From: an uncultured Moraxella sp.
GTDB taxonomy: Bacteria; Pseudomonadota; Gammaproteobacteria; Pseudomonadales; Moraxellaceae
Direction: 5' to 3'
DNA length: 64,000 bases
Assembly (NCBI RefSeq): GCF_945873075.1
Contig: NZ_CAMCBS010000001.1
Coordinates: 85,144 to 149,143 of the forward strand
Below are positions 29,816 to 38,203 of the stretch, in pieces (the first letter of the stretch is position 1; each line of letters opens with the position of its first letter). The notes under the pieces were generated by a model, which ran no database searches, was not told the origin of the DNA, and was given only the letters and a program-made list of their open reading frames with translations. Position numbers and translations under genes: made by a program.

Positions 29816-31819
29816 ATGAGTGAAGCAGTCAAATTATTAACCATCGAGCAGCTATTAAGCCAAGATCACTATCTAATCCCCGTCTATCAGCGCAACTATG
29901 CATGGGGCGGTGTTGAGATTGGGCAATTGGTTCAGGATTTGTATAAAGCGTTTGAGCAGGATAAGGACAAGGCTTATTATCTCGGTACTTTAGTGGTGCA
30001 TCACCGAGCTGATGGCAGGTATGAAGTCATTGATGGTCAGCAGCGATTGACGACTTTGCATATTTTGAACAAATGTTTATCAAAGTTTGATGATGGTTGT
30101 GATTTGTATAAAATTCAATGGGATACAGAACAAACCAAGCTTGACTTTGAATCTCGTCCAGAGTCCAAGGCGCAAATCGATGATCCGGCGATAGCGATGA
30201 AAACCGATAGCAGTATCGCTTGTGGCTTTGATGAAATGTGGCAGGCATTGATGAATCTTAAAAATTTGAATGGTGCAAATATTGATTCATTTAAAAAATT
30301 TATCAATGAACAAGTTAAAATCTGCCGCACCATCGTGCCTAAAGATACAGATTTGAACCATTATTTTGAAATCATGAACACGCGTGGCGAACAGCTTGAA
30401 AAGCATGAAATCATCAAGGCGCAGTTAATGGGTAAATTAGACCAAAAAGACCAAAAAGACCAAAAAGCATTTGCGATGATTTGGGATGCCTGTTCGGATA
30501 TGAGTCGCTTTGCGGTATCGGGCTTGCCGACAGTCATACGAGCAGAATTTTTTGTGGATGAATTGCCCAATCGCCTAGAGCAGGATTTTGACTTGGACAA
30601 GTTTAAGCAGTCACTGATTAAAAAAAGGGTAGAAGAATTAGAGTCTGAAAAATTAGCAACTGAAGAGTTTGAGACAAGAAAAGCTAAGATTGAACAAGAT
30701 CTTGAAACTGGCGAATTAGAAGACGGTCTTTCTATCCGTGATATTATTGGCAAATCAATCAACAAACCCAAAGATGATAATCATACCGATGATGGCAAAT
30801 ACCAATCGGTGATTGATTTTCCAAACTTTTTATTGCATGTACTAAAAGTGCAAGAAAAGGAAGCAGAAAAAGAAAAAATCAGCTTGGATGATGAGTCATT
30901 GCTGACAGCATTTGAATCTTTGAAGGATGCAGATGCGGTTAAGCGATTTGCGATGGATTTGTTAAAATGCCGTTTGTTGTTTGATTATTATGTGATCAAG
31001 CAGGACAACCGCAAGGCAAATGATGGCACGGATGTCAAGTGGGCGATCTTACAGCCCAAGCTAAGTAATAATAGTATCTATGCCAAAAATACTTTTCAAA
31101 CCAATGTGGATGGGGAATCTAAATACAACGAGCATCTGGTGATGGTACAGGCGATGTTTCATGTGTCGCACTCGAGCCGCACTTATAAAACTTGGCTACA
31201 GGATATTTTGGCGTATTTGTGGAAGAATCATGCTCAGACTAAAGATGAAGATTTTGATAAGAAGTTTCTTAATAAACTACATTGTTTGGCGTATGACTAT
31301 TACCAAAAACAGCAGGACAAACTAAGCTATCCTGATGTGTCTTATTTTATGCTCAATTATGTTGATTATTGTTTGTGGTATCAGTGGAAACAGGCTGGGC
31401 AGGATAACAAAAGTGATGAGTTTTTTAAAGGGTACGCACCAAATCAAAATTCCAATGCTAATGAGCTAAAAAAGGCTTTTGCTAAGTTTGTCTTTATGCA
31501 TCGCTCATCGATTGAACATTGTTATCCACGCAATCCAGAAGATCAATCCAATCGAAAAACAACAGACGATGATTTAATAGCACTGAATCAATTGGGCAAT
31601 CTGTGTTTGGTAAGTCATAGCGAAAACTCACGATTATCCAATCTGATGCCTGCTGCAAAATGCGATAAAGTCATCGCACGGCTCAATAGCGGGAAGAGTA
31701 CCCAAAGTCTAAGTCAGCTGATCATGCTGATGCACAAAAACTGGGATATAAGTGCGATTGAAAGCTATACAGGCAAATTGGAAGGATTGATCAAAGAGCA
31801 AATTGAAACCATTGTCTAA
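29816..31819 (+). CDS. DUF262 + DUF1524 (HNH) protein, GmrSD/SspE-like
   Basis: A 667-residue candidate nuclease. The N-terminal DUF262 shows IPVYQRNYAW, LGTLVVHH, VIDGQQRLTTL and FEIMNTRGEQLEKHEIIKAQL. The C-terminal DUF1524 HNH domain shows SIEHCYPRNPED (His568), then LGNLCLVSHSENSRLSN. The middle 300 residues are charged and helical. Fused proteins of this type are type IV restriction enzymes against modified phage DNA (GmrSD, BrxU) or the effector of phosphorothioate systems (SspE). A 9-base unit repeated three times codes for DQK x3 near residue 210. No dnd/ssp modification genes are nearby, so a type IV-like or new role is more likely. Confidence 0.85.
   Translation: MSEAVKLLTIEQLLSQDHYLIPVYQRNYAWGGVEIGQLVQDLYKAFEQDKDKAYYLGTLVVHHRADGRYEVIDGQQRLTTLHILNKCLSKFDDGCDLYKIQWDTEQTKLDFESRPESKAQIDDPAIAMKTDSSIACGFDEMWQALMNLKNLNGANIDSFKKFINEQVKICRTIVPKDTDLNHYFEIMNTRGEQLEKHEIIKAQLMGKLDQKDQKDQKAFAMIWDACSDMSRFAVSGLPTVIRAEFFVDELPNRLEQDFDLDKFKQSLIKKRVEELESEKLATEEFETRKAKIEQDLETGELEDGLSIRDIIGKSINKPKDDNHTDDGKYQSVIDFPNFLLHVLKVQEKEAEKEKISLDDESLLTAFESLKDADAVKRFAMDLLKCRLLFDYYVIKQDNRKANDGTDVKWAILQPKLSNNSIYAKNTFQTNVDGESKYNEHLVMVQAMFHVSHSSRTYKTWLQDILAYLWKNHAQTKDEDFDKKFLNKLHCLAYDYYQKQQDKLSYPDVSYFMLNYVDYCLWYQWKQAGQDNKSDEFFKGYAPNQNSNANELKKAFAKFVFMHRSSIEHCYPRNPEDQSNRKTTDDDLIALNQLGNLCLVSHSENSRLSNLMPAAKCDKVIARLNSGKSTQSLSQLIMLMHKNWDISAIESYTGKLEGLIKEQIETIV
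30440..30466 (+). repeat. 9-base tandem repeat inside the DUF262/DUF1524 gene
   Basis: Three exact copies of GACCAAAAA, coding for three DQK units. Copy-number change would add or remove three residues without shifting the frame. Confidence 0.8.
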
Positions 31820-31823
31820 CAGC

Positions 31824-31855
31824 AAATAACCGCCATTGTGCGGTTATTTTTTTGT
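31824..31855 (+). terminator. terminator after the DUF262 pair
   Basis: Perfect 10-bp AAATAACCGC / GCGGTTATTT with a 6-base loop, then a T-run. It shows that the ATPase downstream has its own promoter. Confidence 0.9.
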
Positions 31856-31867
31856 GCCATATCTGTA

Positions 31868-31886
31868 TGCGACACAAAATGTCGCA
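31868..31886. promoter_or_regulatory. palindromic operator, copy 2 (before the AAA+ ATPase)
   Basis: TGCGACACAAAATGTCGCA: perfect 7-bp half-sites around CAAAA. It has the same core and spacing as 28404-28420 and lies 9 bases upstream of a TATACT -10 hexamer, so it covers the -35 region. Confidence 0.78.
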
Positions 31887-31895
31887 CTGTGTTGT

Positions 31896-31901
31896 TATAC
31901 T
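31896..31901 (+). promoter_or_regulatory. -10 hexamer TATACT of the ATPase gene
   Basis: Matches TATAAT at 5 of 6 positions, 32 bases before the chosen start codon. The -35 region coincides with the palindrome and is a poor match, which would suit a repressed or activator-dependent promoter. Confidence 0.5.
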
Positions 31902-31933
31902 ACCATTACCCACCCGTGACAAAGGAGCGTATG

Positions 31934-34012
31934 ATGAAGCAGACAAAGCAATGGGTTGATGTGAATCAAGTCAGTTTATCGCCTTATGCGGAGTATATGG
32001 TGCTACATGCCTATTTTGGCTGTGACTGTGGCATACGGTTTGATGAGTATTTACAGCAGTGTGGCAAGGCGCTGGGCGTCATTGATGATGTTGATGAGAT
32101 TGATCGAGATGACTATGCCAAGATTAAACAGCGACTCGATGACCGCTATCAGACGATCAAGCGGACAGGCATCGCAGACAGCGACGACTGGCAGCAGCCG
32201 TATGAGAATATCGCTTGTTTGGCAGAGTTTTTGGCGCTAAGCGATGATGAGATTGCGTTTCTTAGATTGGCGCTACATACCGTCGCCGAAGAAGTGCTGC
32301 GTGAGTTGTTGCAGCAGATTAAAAAGGATTATCGGCAATTACTGCGCTTTGTCGCCAAGCTATTGGACTGTGATGAGACGGCGATACGCTTTTTGATGAC
32401 ATCCAAAAATCAGCTGCGCAAATTTGGTATCTTGGCTGCTTGTTATAGATATGGCTCGAACAATTATACTCATGCAAGTGATTTGCTTGACTGGGGTGAC
32501 TGCATTACTTGCACTGATTTTTTGATGCGACCGATCAGCAAGGATGAGCTCGTCAAGCAGTGCGTCATGCCGGTGGCATCGGCAGGCCTTTTAGCGACTG
32601 ATTTTGCTTATATGGATGAGCACTATCAGATGATGGCGGCATATCTTCGCCATGCTTATACTGCCCAAAAATCAGGCGTGAATATCTTACTCTATGGCGC
32701 ACCTGGTACGGGCAAGACGCAGCTGGCGAGCGTCTTGGCAGAGCAGCTGGGCGTTGCGGGGCTTGCGGTGACTCATCAAGATGATGATCAAGACCCACTT
32801 TCTGCCAAATCTCGACTTTATAAGCTAAGACTCAGTCAGGCGCTATTGGATAAAACATCGACGCTGTTGATTTTCGATGAAATCGAAGATGTTTTTGCTG
32901 CAAATGCTTTTGATAAATCGGTGGGTCAAGCGCACAAGGCATGGGTGAATCATCAACTAGAGACCAATCCTGTGCCGACGATTTGGATCAGTAATGACAT
33001 CGATATGATGGATCGAGCGTTTTTGCGGCGCTTTGATCTGGTGGTGCAGATGCCCGATTTGTCTGTCGCACAAAAAGCAGCGCAGATCAAGGCGCAAGTC
33101 GGCGATCGGCTTAGCGATCAGCAGATTGCACATTTTGCACAGGTCAAGTCATTGAGCGTGGGTATGATTGAGCGTATCTTTGGTGTGGCGATGAGTGTGG
33201 ATCAGCAAGGCGGTCATCAAAACTTCGATCAGCTGTGCTTGATGATGGTGAATGAGGTGCTAAAAAGTCGCGGTGCACCTACCATCCAAGCTTATCAAGA
33301 CAAAAAATCCGAGTTTCGACTAGAGTATGTATCTTGCCAAAGTACGCTTGCCAAGATCAGCGATGGCATTAAAGTGCATAAGACAGGGCGGATTTTGTGC
33401 TATGGCGAGCCTGGCTCAGGCAAGAGTGAATGGGCGAAATGGCTTGCCTTGCAGATGGATGTGCCGCTGCATCTGTATCGTGCATCGGATCTGATGTCCA
33501 AATATGTCGGCGAAACCGAGCAAAATATCGCCGCCGCCTTTAAACTTGCAACCCAAACGGGTGGTGTGCTGATGATTGATGAAGTAGATAGCCTGCTGTT
33601 TGACCGTGAGCAGGCGCAGCGGCACTGGGAGCGTACACAGGTCAATGAGATGCTGACACAAATGGAGGATTTTGAAGGGGTGATGATCGTCTCGACCAAT
33701 GCCAAGTCTGTGCTTGATATGGCTGCCATGCGCCGTTTTGATGTCAAGCTTGAGTTTGGTTATTTGACCGCCGAGCAATGCTGTGCCATCGCTGATGAGA
33801 TGCTGAGCGAGCTTGAACTTGGCGCACTCAACGACACCCAAAGACGCCGTCTGTCACGACTGAGTAATCTGACGATGGGGGATTTTGTGGCGGTGCGCAG
33901 GCGTCATCGTCTGGCAACGTTTGCATCGGCAGGCGAGTGGCTTGATGGCGTCTATGATGAATCGATGGCAAAGCAAGACAATTTGCCACAGCCGATGGGT
34001 TTTGTGGCGTGA
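31934..34012 (+). CDS. tandem AAA+ ATPase (Cdc48/SpoVK-like)
   Basis: A 692-residue protein with a ~230-residue helical N-terminal region of unknown type and two AAA+ modules. Module 1: YGAPGTGKTQLA (~254), LLIFDEIEDVF, and a sensor/arginine-finger region AFLRRFDLVVQMP. Module 2: YGEPGSGKSEWAK (~491), VLMIDEVDSLLF (~546), and AAMRRFDVKLEF. Both Walker A and B pairs look intact. Two ATGs lie at 31931 and 31934; AAAGGAG ends six bases before the second, which is chosen. It is a separate transcription unit but carries the same operator as the DUF262 pair. A remodelling or sensing role in the defence-like system is inferred; a CbbX/Vps4-like housekeeping role is the alternative. Confidence 0.8.
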   Translation: MKQTKQWVDVNQVSLSPYAEYMVLHAYFGCDCGIRFDEYLQQCGKALGVIDDVDEIDRDDYAKIKQRLDDRYQTIKRTGIADSDDWQQPYENIACLAEFLALSDDEIAFLRLALHTVAEEVLRELLQQIKKDYRQLLRFVAKLLDCDETAIRFLMTSKNQLRKFGILAACYRYGSNNYTHASDLLDWGDCITCTDFLMRPISKDELVKQCVMPVASAGLLATDFAYMDEHYQMMAAYLRHAYTAQKSGVNILLYGAPGTGKTQLASVLAEQLGVAGLAVTHQDDDQDPLSAKSRLYKLRLSQALLDKTSTLLIFDEIEDVFAANAFDKSVGQAHKAWVNHQLETNPVPTIWISNDIDMMDRAFLRRFDLVVQMPDLSVAQKAAQIKAQVGDRLSDQQIAHFAQVKSLSVGMIERIFGVAMSVDQQGGHQNFDQLCLMMVNEVLKSRGAPTIQAYQDKKSEFRLEYVSCQSTLAKISDGIKVHKTGRILCYGEPGSGKSEWAKWLALQMDVPLHLYRASDLMSKYVGETEQNIAAAFKLATQTGGVLMIDEVDSLLFDREQAQRHWERTQVNEMLTQMEDFEGVMIVSTNAKSVLDMAAMRRFDVKLEFGYLTAEQCCAIADEMLSELELGALNDTQRRRLSRLSNLTMGDFVAVRRRHRLATFASAGEWLDGVYDESMAKQDNLPQPMGFVA

Positions 34013-34047
34013 GCAGAATTTATTAAATTATCTCAAAAGTTTGTCAT

Positions 34048-34114
34048 AACCACACCCCAAAGCTTAGCCTAAGTATTTAACTGTCTAAGCGCTCAACTTT
34101 TGGGGTGTGGTTTT
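34048..34114 (+). terminator. long hairpin terminator after the AAA+ gene
   Basis: A 14-bp perfect stem AACCACACCCCAAA / TTTGGGGTGTGGTT encloses an inner GCTTAG / CTAAGC pair. It ends in T4. The outer arms resemble those of the terminator at 27331. Confidence 0.75.
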
Positions 34115-34127
34115 AGGCTTGTTTTTT

Positions 34128-34814
34128 TCAGAAATTTTTGGATTCTGTCTGTTGTTGGCTGGTTTTGGCATTGTGCTGTGCTTGCTTGCGCATCTTGCCA
34201 AATTCATCTGTATAGTATTCTACATAGACCTGAAAATCACCCATGTGTGGCGATGATACCGTGATGGTTTCGGCTCTTGGGGTCTTAAATCGTGTTTCAC
34301 GATCACCAACAAATGGCTCTTTGCTTCCAATAACTGTGTAGTCGTTTTGCTTAACATAAGAAACAATCTTTTTGTAGGTGGTATGATCCATGGGGTCGGA
34401 TTCGTGTATCTGCATAAAGACATAAACCAATTTTTGATTGGTATCAAAGCCAAATTGCACATGATTTAAGCCTTCTATGCCAAAGCCTGCGCCGTCATTT
34501 TCTAGGATGTATCCGCCGGCGTATGATTTGGCATATTCATCAAATTGGTAATTTTCCAAGCGTTTTTTGACGGATTCAAAGGTCGATGCCTGTAGCTTAA
34601 AGCCTAGCACATTAGTGCCTGTGATGCTTGGGTCGTCTTCTGGGTCGGGGGTTGTTGGCGCAGATGTCGCTATAGGTGTAGTGACCGCCGAATCAGCAGT
34701 ACGAGCGTGCGGTGTATCATCGCTTGGGCGCGTGGTGGTGTTTGATGTATCGGTGCAAGCGGTGGTTGCGCTCAATAATACGACTGTGCAGCAAAAAGTT
34801 TTGAGTGGTGTCAT
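34128..34814 (-). CDS. hypothetical lipoprotein
   Basis: A 228-residue predicted lipoprotein. MTPLKTFCCTVVLLSATTACTDTSN gives a short hydrophobic signal with Cys20 as the likely lipidation site (TTAC is not a perfect lipobox). A Thr/Pro/Asp-rich linker (~21-60) follows, then a globular domain with GAGFGIEGLNHVQFGFD and FVGDRETRFKTP. AGGAG lies nine bases before the ATG at 34814; a longer frame to 34859 is unlikely. I do not recognise the domain. It is convergent with the AAA+ gene and appears to be monocistronic. Confidence 0.7.
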   Translation of the reverse strand: MTPLKTFCCTVVLLSATTACTDTSNTTTRPSDDTPHARTADSAVTTPIATSAPTTPDPEDDPSITGTNVLGFKLQASTFESVKKRLENYQFDEYAKSYAGGYILENDGAGFGIEGLNHVQFGFDTNQKLVYVFMQIHESDPMDHTTYKKIVSYVKQNDYTVIGSKEPFVGDRETRFKTPRAETITVSSPHMGDFQVYVEYYTDEFGKMRKQAQHNAKTSQQQTESKNF

Positions 34815-34973
34815 GACAAATCGCTCCTTGCAAATGAATTTATTGTAATAATATTTCAAAATATTTGCAAGAATTAAGCCCTGTTCGTATAACAGAGCCT
34901 AATTTGAGTTGTGCACATAGGGCTAGCGTCGGATAAGTTTTTTTTAAGATTGATTGTAAATAAATTAAGCCAT

Positions 34974-35207
34974 CTATTTAAACTTCACCACGCCCACGCC
35001 ATCAGCTTTGGCATTTTGCTCTTGGATGATGGCGGTCTCATCGGGGGTGGGGCGGCGTTCGCTGTGCCCACAGTCGATACATTCGATGTATTCATCAAAC
35101 TGTGGCGTGAACACCTGAATTTGTACGATGACATCGACTTTTTTGCACGATGGACAAGCGACGCCAGCTAGAAATTGGCGTTTTGGGCGATTGGATTGAT
35201 AGCGCAT
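34974..35207 (-). CDS. yheV: YheV-family zinc-ribbon protein
   Basis: A 77-residue protein with two cysteine pairs, CPSCKK (~18) and CIDCGHSE (~42), forming a putative zinc ribbon, and flanking segments RFLAGV-like (RQFLAGVACPSC) typical of YheV. It starts 8 bases after the prlC stop codon, the same prlC-yheV pairing seen in E. coli and pseudomonads. Function unknown in the family. Confidence 0.85.
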   Translation of the reverse strand: MRYQSNRPKRQFLAGVACPSCKKVDVIVQIQVFTPQFDEYIECIDCGHSERRPTPDETAIIQEQNAKADGVGVVKFK

Positions 35208-35215
35208 GACCGCTC

Positions 35216-37333
35216 CTATGCCAAGCCACGATGGCGAAGTAGTGCTTCATTAGTCGCCTTGCGACCACGGAATGCCAGATAGTTGTCTTTGGCATCTCGT
35301 GAGCTACCACGAGCCAAAATCTCGGCACGAAAAGCACGACCGGTAGCAGGATTATAAATCCCATCTTCTTCAAATTTGCCAAACGCATCCGACGACAGCA
35401 CTTCTGCCCAGATGTACGAATAATAGCCACAGGCATAACCGCCGGCAAAAATATGACTAAAGCCATTGCCAAAACGCTGATAAGCAGGCGGCATCACCAC
35501 CGCAATCTCTTGGCGGACGGCATCGGCGACAGCTAGGATGTCTTGGTAGCTGACATTGCCAAAGTTCGCCATCGACTGACTATGTAGGCGCAAATCATAC
35601 AGCCCAAACTCCATTTGGCGTAGGGTCTGTAGTCCTGTTTGGAAATTTTTGGTGCGAATCAGTGCATCTTTTTTATCGCTTGGCAGAGGCTCGCCAGTGT
35701 CGATATGACGGCTGATTTTTTGTAAGCCTTCATCAGTGATGGCAAAATTTTCCATAAACTGACTAGGTAGCTCAACCGCATCCCACTCCACGCCACTGAT
35801 ACCTGCCACATCCGCCACGCCAACTTCGGTCAATAGATGGTGCAAGGCATGACCAAACTCATGGAATAAGGTATTGGCTTCGTCAAAAGATAGTAAGCTT
35901 GGCTTGTCATTCACCGGCGGGGCAAAATTCCCCACGATAAAGCCCACAGGCAAGGTGATGCTATCGCCTTGCTCGTTGCGTTTTTGGAAATCATCAAGCC
36001 ATGCGCCGCCTTGCTTGCCACTACGGGCAAATAGGTCAAGATACAGACCGCCGAGCAATTCACCGCTATTTTCATCGCTCAATTGACAAAATAGCACATC
36101 ATCATGCCAAGCAGAATATGCCTGCTTATCCACAACTTCGATGACCACGCCAAACAAGGTGCGACAGATGTCAAACAAGCCATCGAGCACCACAGGCAAT
36201 GGGAAATAAGGGCGTAGCTCGTCAGATGTCAGACTAAATTTGGCTTGGCGGATTTTTTCGCTGACATAGGCGACATCCCAAGGCTTGAGCTCATCAATGC
36301 CTAACGATTTGGCAAAATCCTGCAATTCGGCATATTCTGCCAATGCTTTTGGCTTGGCTTTGTTTGACAAATCTAACAAAAACGTTTCGATTTCTTGGCT
36401 ATTTTCTGCCATCTTGGTCGCCAGTGAATATTCACTATAATCTGCCATGCCAAGCAATTTGGCTTTTTGGGTACGCAGATTGATGATGTCGGTCATGAGT
36501 GGTGAATTATCAAAGTCTTTGGTATCAGGGCTTTGGTCGGATGCACGAGTATTGTAGGCGTGATAAATCTCTTCACGCAGTGCACGGCTATCAGCAAAGC
36601 TAATCACCGCCAAATACATCGGAATATCAAGTGTCGCTACATAATCACTTGGCAAATTGGCATCAGGATGGCTAGCACGATAAGCATCACCGGCAGCCTT
36701 GAGTAGCGCCAAGCCATTGTCGCTAATCCCTGATAATTCATCAGTAGCTAGTGGGCGAGCATAGTGGCGAGTGGCATCCATCAGATTATCCGAAAATTTG
36801 GCGGATAATAGGCTAAGCTTACTTTGGATATCGGCAAATTCGGCCTTTTTGGCATCATCAAGCGCCACACCTGACAGCACAAAGCTTTGTAGGGCTTTTT
36901 TGATGGCTTGGCGTTGGGCGTCGCTTTGGTGCTCATTTGGTAATTGTTCAAAGCCATCATGCACGGTCTGATACAGCTGATACAGGGCTTTTGATTGACC
37001 CACACGAGTACCAAAGGCAGACAGCTTGGGCAATACTTCATGATGTGCATGGCGAATATCGTCAGTGCTTGCCACGCTGTTTAGGTGTGATAATACGCCA
37101 AACGCACGCTCAATGGCGCGGCTAAGCGTATTAAAAGTTTCAATCTGCACAAAAGCATCTGCCACGCTCACATCGCTATCCATCGCTTCGATGGCATCTA
37201 GCTTGTCGGTGGCGGTTTGTAGTGCTTGTTCGGTCAGGGCTTGTAAGGTGCTTGGTGTGGCTTTATCAAAATCCACCAATGCCAAGCGAGCATCCAGTGG
37301 GCTTGTGGTCAAATCAATCGTAGTCATTGTCAT
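35216..37333 (-). CDS. prlC: oligopeptidase A
   Basis: A 705-residue M3 family zinc metallopeptidase that degrades short peptides, including cleaved signal peptides, in the cytoplasm. The active site is FHEFGHALHH (His491, Glu492, His495), with the third ligand Glu in SGVEWDAVELPSQ, and the substrate-side segment FAGGYACGYYSYIWAEVLS is intact. No signal peptide, as expected. Also called opdA. Forms an operon with yheV. Confidence 0.94.
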   Translation of the reverse strand: MTMTTIDLTTSPLDARLALVDFDKATPSTLQALTEQALQTATDKLDAIEAMDSDVSVADAFVQIETFNTLSRAIERAFGVLSHLNSVASTDDIRHAHHEVLPKLSAFGTRVGQSKALYQLYQTVHDGFEQLPNEHQSDAQRQAIKKALQSFVLSGVALDDAKKAEFADIQSKLSLLSAKFSDNLMDATRHYARPLATDELSGISDNGLALLKAAGDAYRASHPDANLPSDYVATLDIPMYLAVISFADSRALREEIYHAYNTRASDQSPDTKDFDNSPLMTDIINLRTQKAKLLGMADYSEYSLATKMAENSQEIETFLLDLSNKAKPKALAEYAELQDFAKSLGIDELKPWDVAYVSEKIRQAKFSLTSDELRPYFPLPVVLDGLFDICRTLFGVVIEVVDKQAYSAWHDDVLFCQLSDENSGELLGGLYLDLFARSGKQGGAWLDDFQKRNEQGDSITLPVGFIVGNFAPPVNDKPSLLSFDEANTLFHEFGHALHHLLTEVGVADVAGISGVEWDAVELPSQFMENFAITDEGLQKISRHIDTGEPLPSDKKDALIRTKNFQTGLQTLRQMEFGLYDLRLHSQSMANFGNVSYQDILAVADAVRQEIAVVMPPAYQRFGNGFSHIFAGGYACGYYSYIWAEVLSSDAFGKFEEDGIYNPATGRAFRAEILARGSSRDAKDNYLAFRGRKATNEALLRHRGLA

Positions 37334-37400
37334 TGCATCTCAATTATCAAAAAGCTGGTTCTATTATGCGTCCAAATGCATATTTTGCAAGACAAAATCA

Positions 37401-37409
37401 TGCTACAAT
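37401..37409 (+). promoter_or_regulatory. extended -10 promoter TGCTACAAT
   Basis: TGn followed by TACAAT (5 of 6 to TATAAT), 26 bases upstream of the phosphatase-family gene start. It lies in the divergent gap with prlC. Confidence 0.5.
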
Positions 37410-37435
37410 AGCCTTTTATTGCGATAAATTCACTC

Positions 37436-38179
37436 ATGACACCCATCACGATTACCAGTTTTAATATCCACAAAGGTATGTCACCGACCAATCGTGCCGT
37501 GCGACTTTCTGGCATGAAAGATGCGTTGGCACGCCTAAACCCCGATATCATCTGTCTACAAGAAGTCCAAGGGCAAAATCTAAAGCGCGTCATCGCCTTT
37601 AATGAGTTTCCGTCACAGCCGCAGCATGAGTGGTTTGGCGAGTTTTTGGGCTACTCAGACAGTTATGGCAAAAATGCCGAATACGAGCATGGTCATCATG
37701 GTAATGCTGTCTTGTCACGCCATCCGCTTGACCCCAAGCATAATCTGAACATCACCGTCAATCGTCTCGAAAAACGCGGTATTTTGCACTGCGAAGTGAC
37801 ACCTGATGGCTGGCAGATGCCAGTGATTGTACTGTGCTGTCATTTAAATTTACTACATAAAGACAGGCTAAAACAGTATCAAGCCATCCGTGAGTATATT
37901 GCCACATTGGATGCACAAGTGCCATTGATTTTGGCGGGGGATTTTAATGATTGGTCAAAAAAGTCTTGCCAAGCATTGTCAGGACTTGGGCTTGTTGAAG
38001 TGTTTGATGCCTGTCATGGTGCATATCCTGCGACTTATCCTGCCAAGATGCCGATGCTCTGCCTTGATCGTATCTATGTGCGTGGACTACAGGTGCATAA
38101 TGCGGTGGTGCATGGCGGTGTGCCGTGGTCAAATTTATCCGATCATCTGCCAATCAGTGCGGTGGTATCACTAGTTTAA
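37436..38179 (+). CDS. endonuclease/exonuclease/phosphatase family protein (YbhP-like)
   Basis: A 247-residue Mg-dependent hydrolase of the EEP fold. TSFNIHKG, the metal-binding Glu in CLQEVQG, HGNAVLSRHP, CCHLNL, LAGDFNDW and the terminal SDHLPISA are all present in order. Members cut nucleic acids or phosphodiesters, including cardiolipin-like lipids. No signal peptide or membrane helix, unlike some relatives. It ends 24 bases before rdgB and probably shares its transcript. Substrate cannot be assigned. Confidence 0.85.
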   Translation: MTPITITSFNIHKGMSPTNRAVRLSGMKDALARLNPDIICLQEVQGQNLKRVIAFNEFPSQPQHEWFGEFLGYSDSYGKNAEYEHGHHGNAVLSRHPLDPKHNLNITVNRLEKRGILHCEVTPDGWQMPVIVLCCHLNLLHKDRLKQYQAIREYIATLDAQVPLILAGDFNDWSKKSCQALSGLGLVEVFDACHGAYPATYPAKMPMLCLDRIYVRGLQVHNAVVHGGVPWSNLSDHLPISAVVSLV

Positions 38180-38203
38180 TTGAGTAATATTAAAGGAAAT
38201 CTT

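Noticed and set aside
27331..34114. Similar CACCCCAAA-type hairpins at both ends of the defence-like island, as possible attachment sites
   Set aside because: Both work as terminators for the gene before them, and a related CCCCAA stem also follows tig, so a common terminator style explains it better than a direct repeat made by integration.
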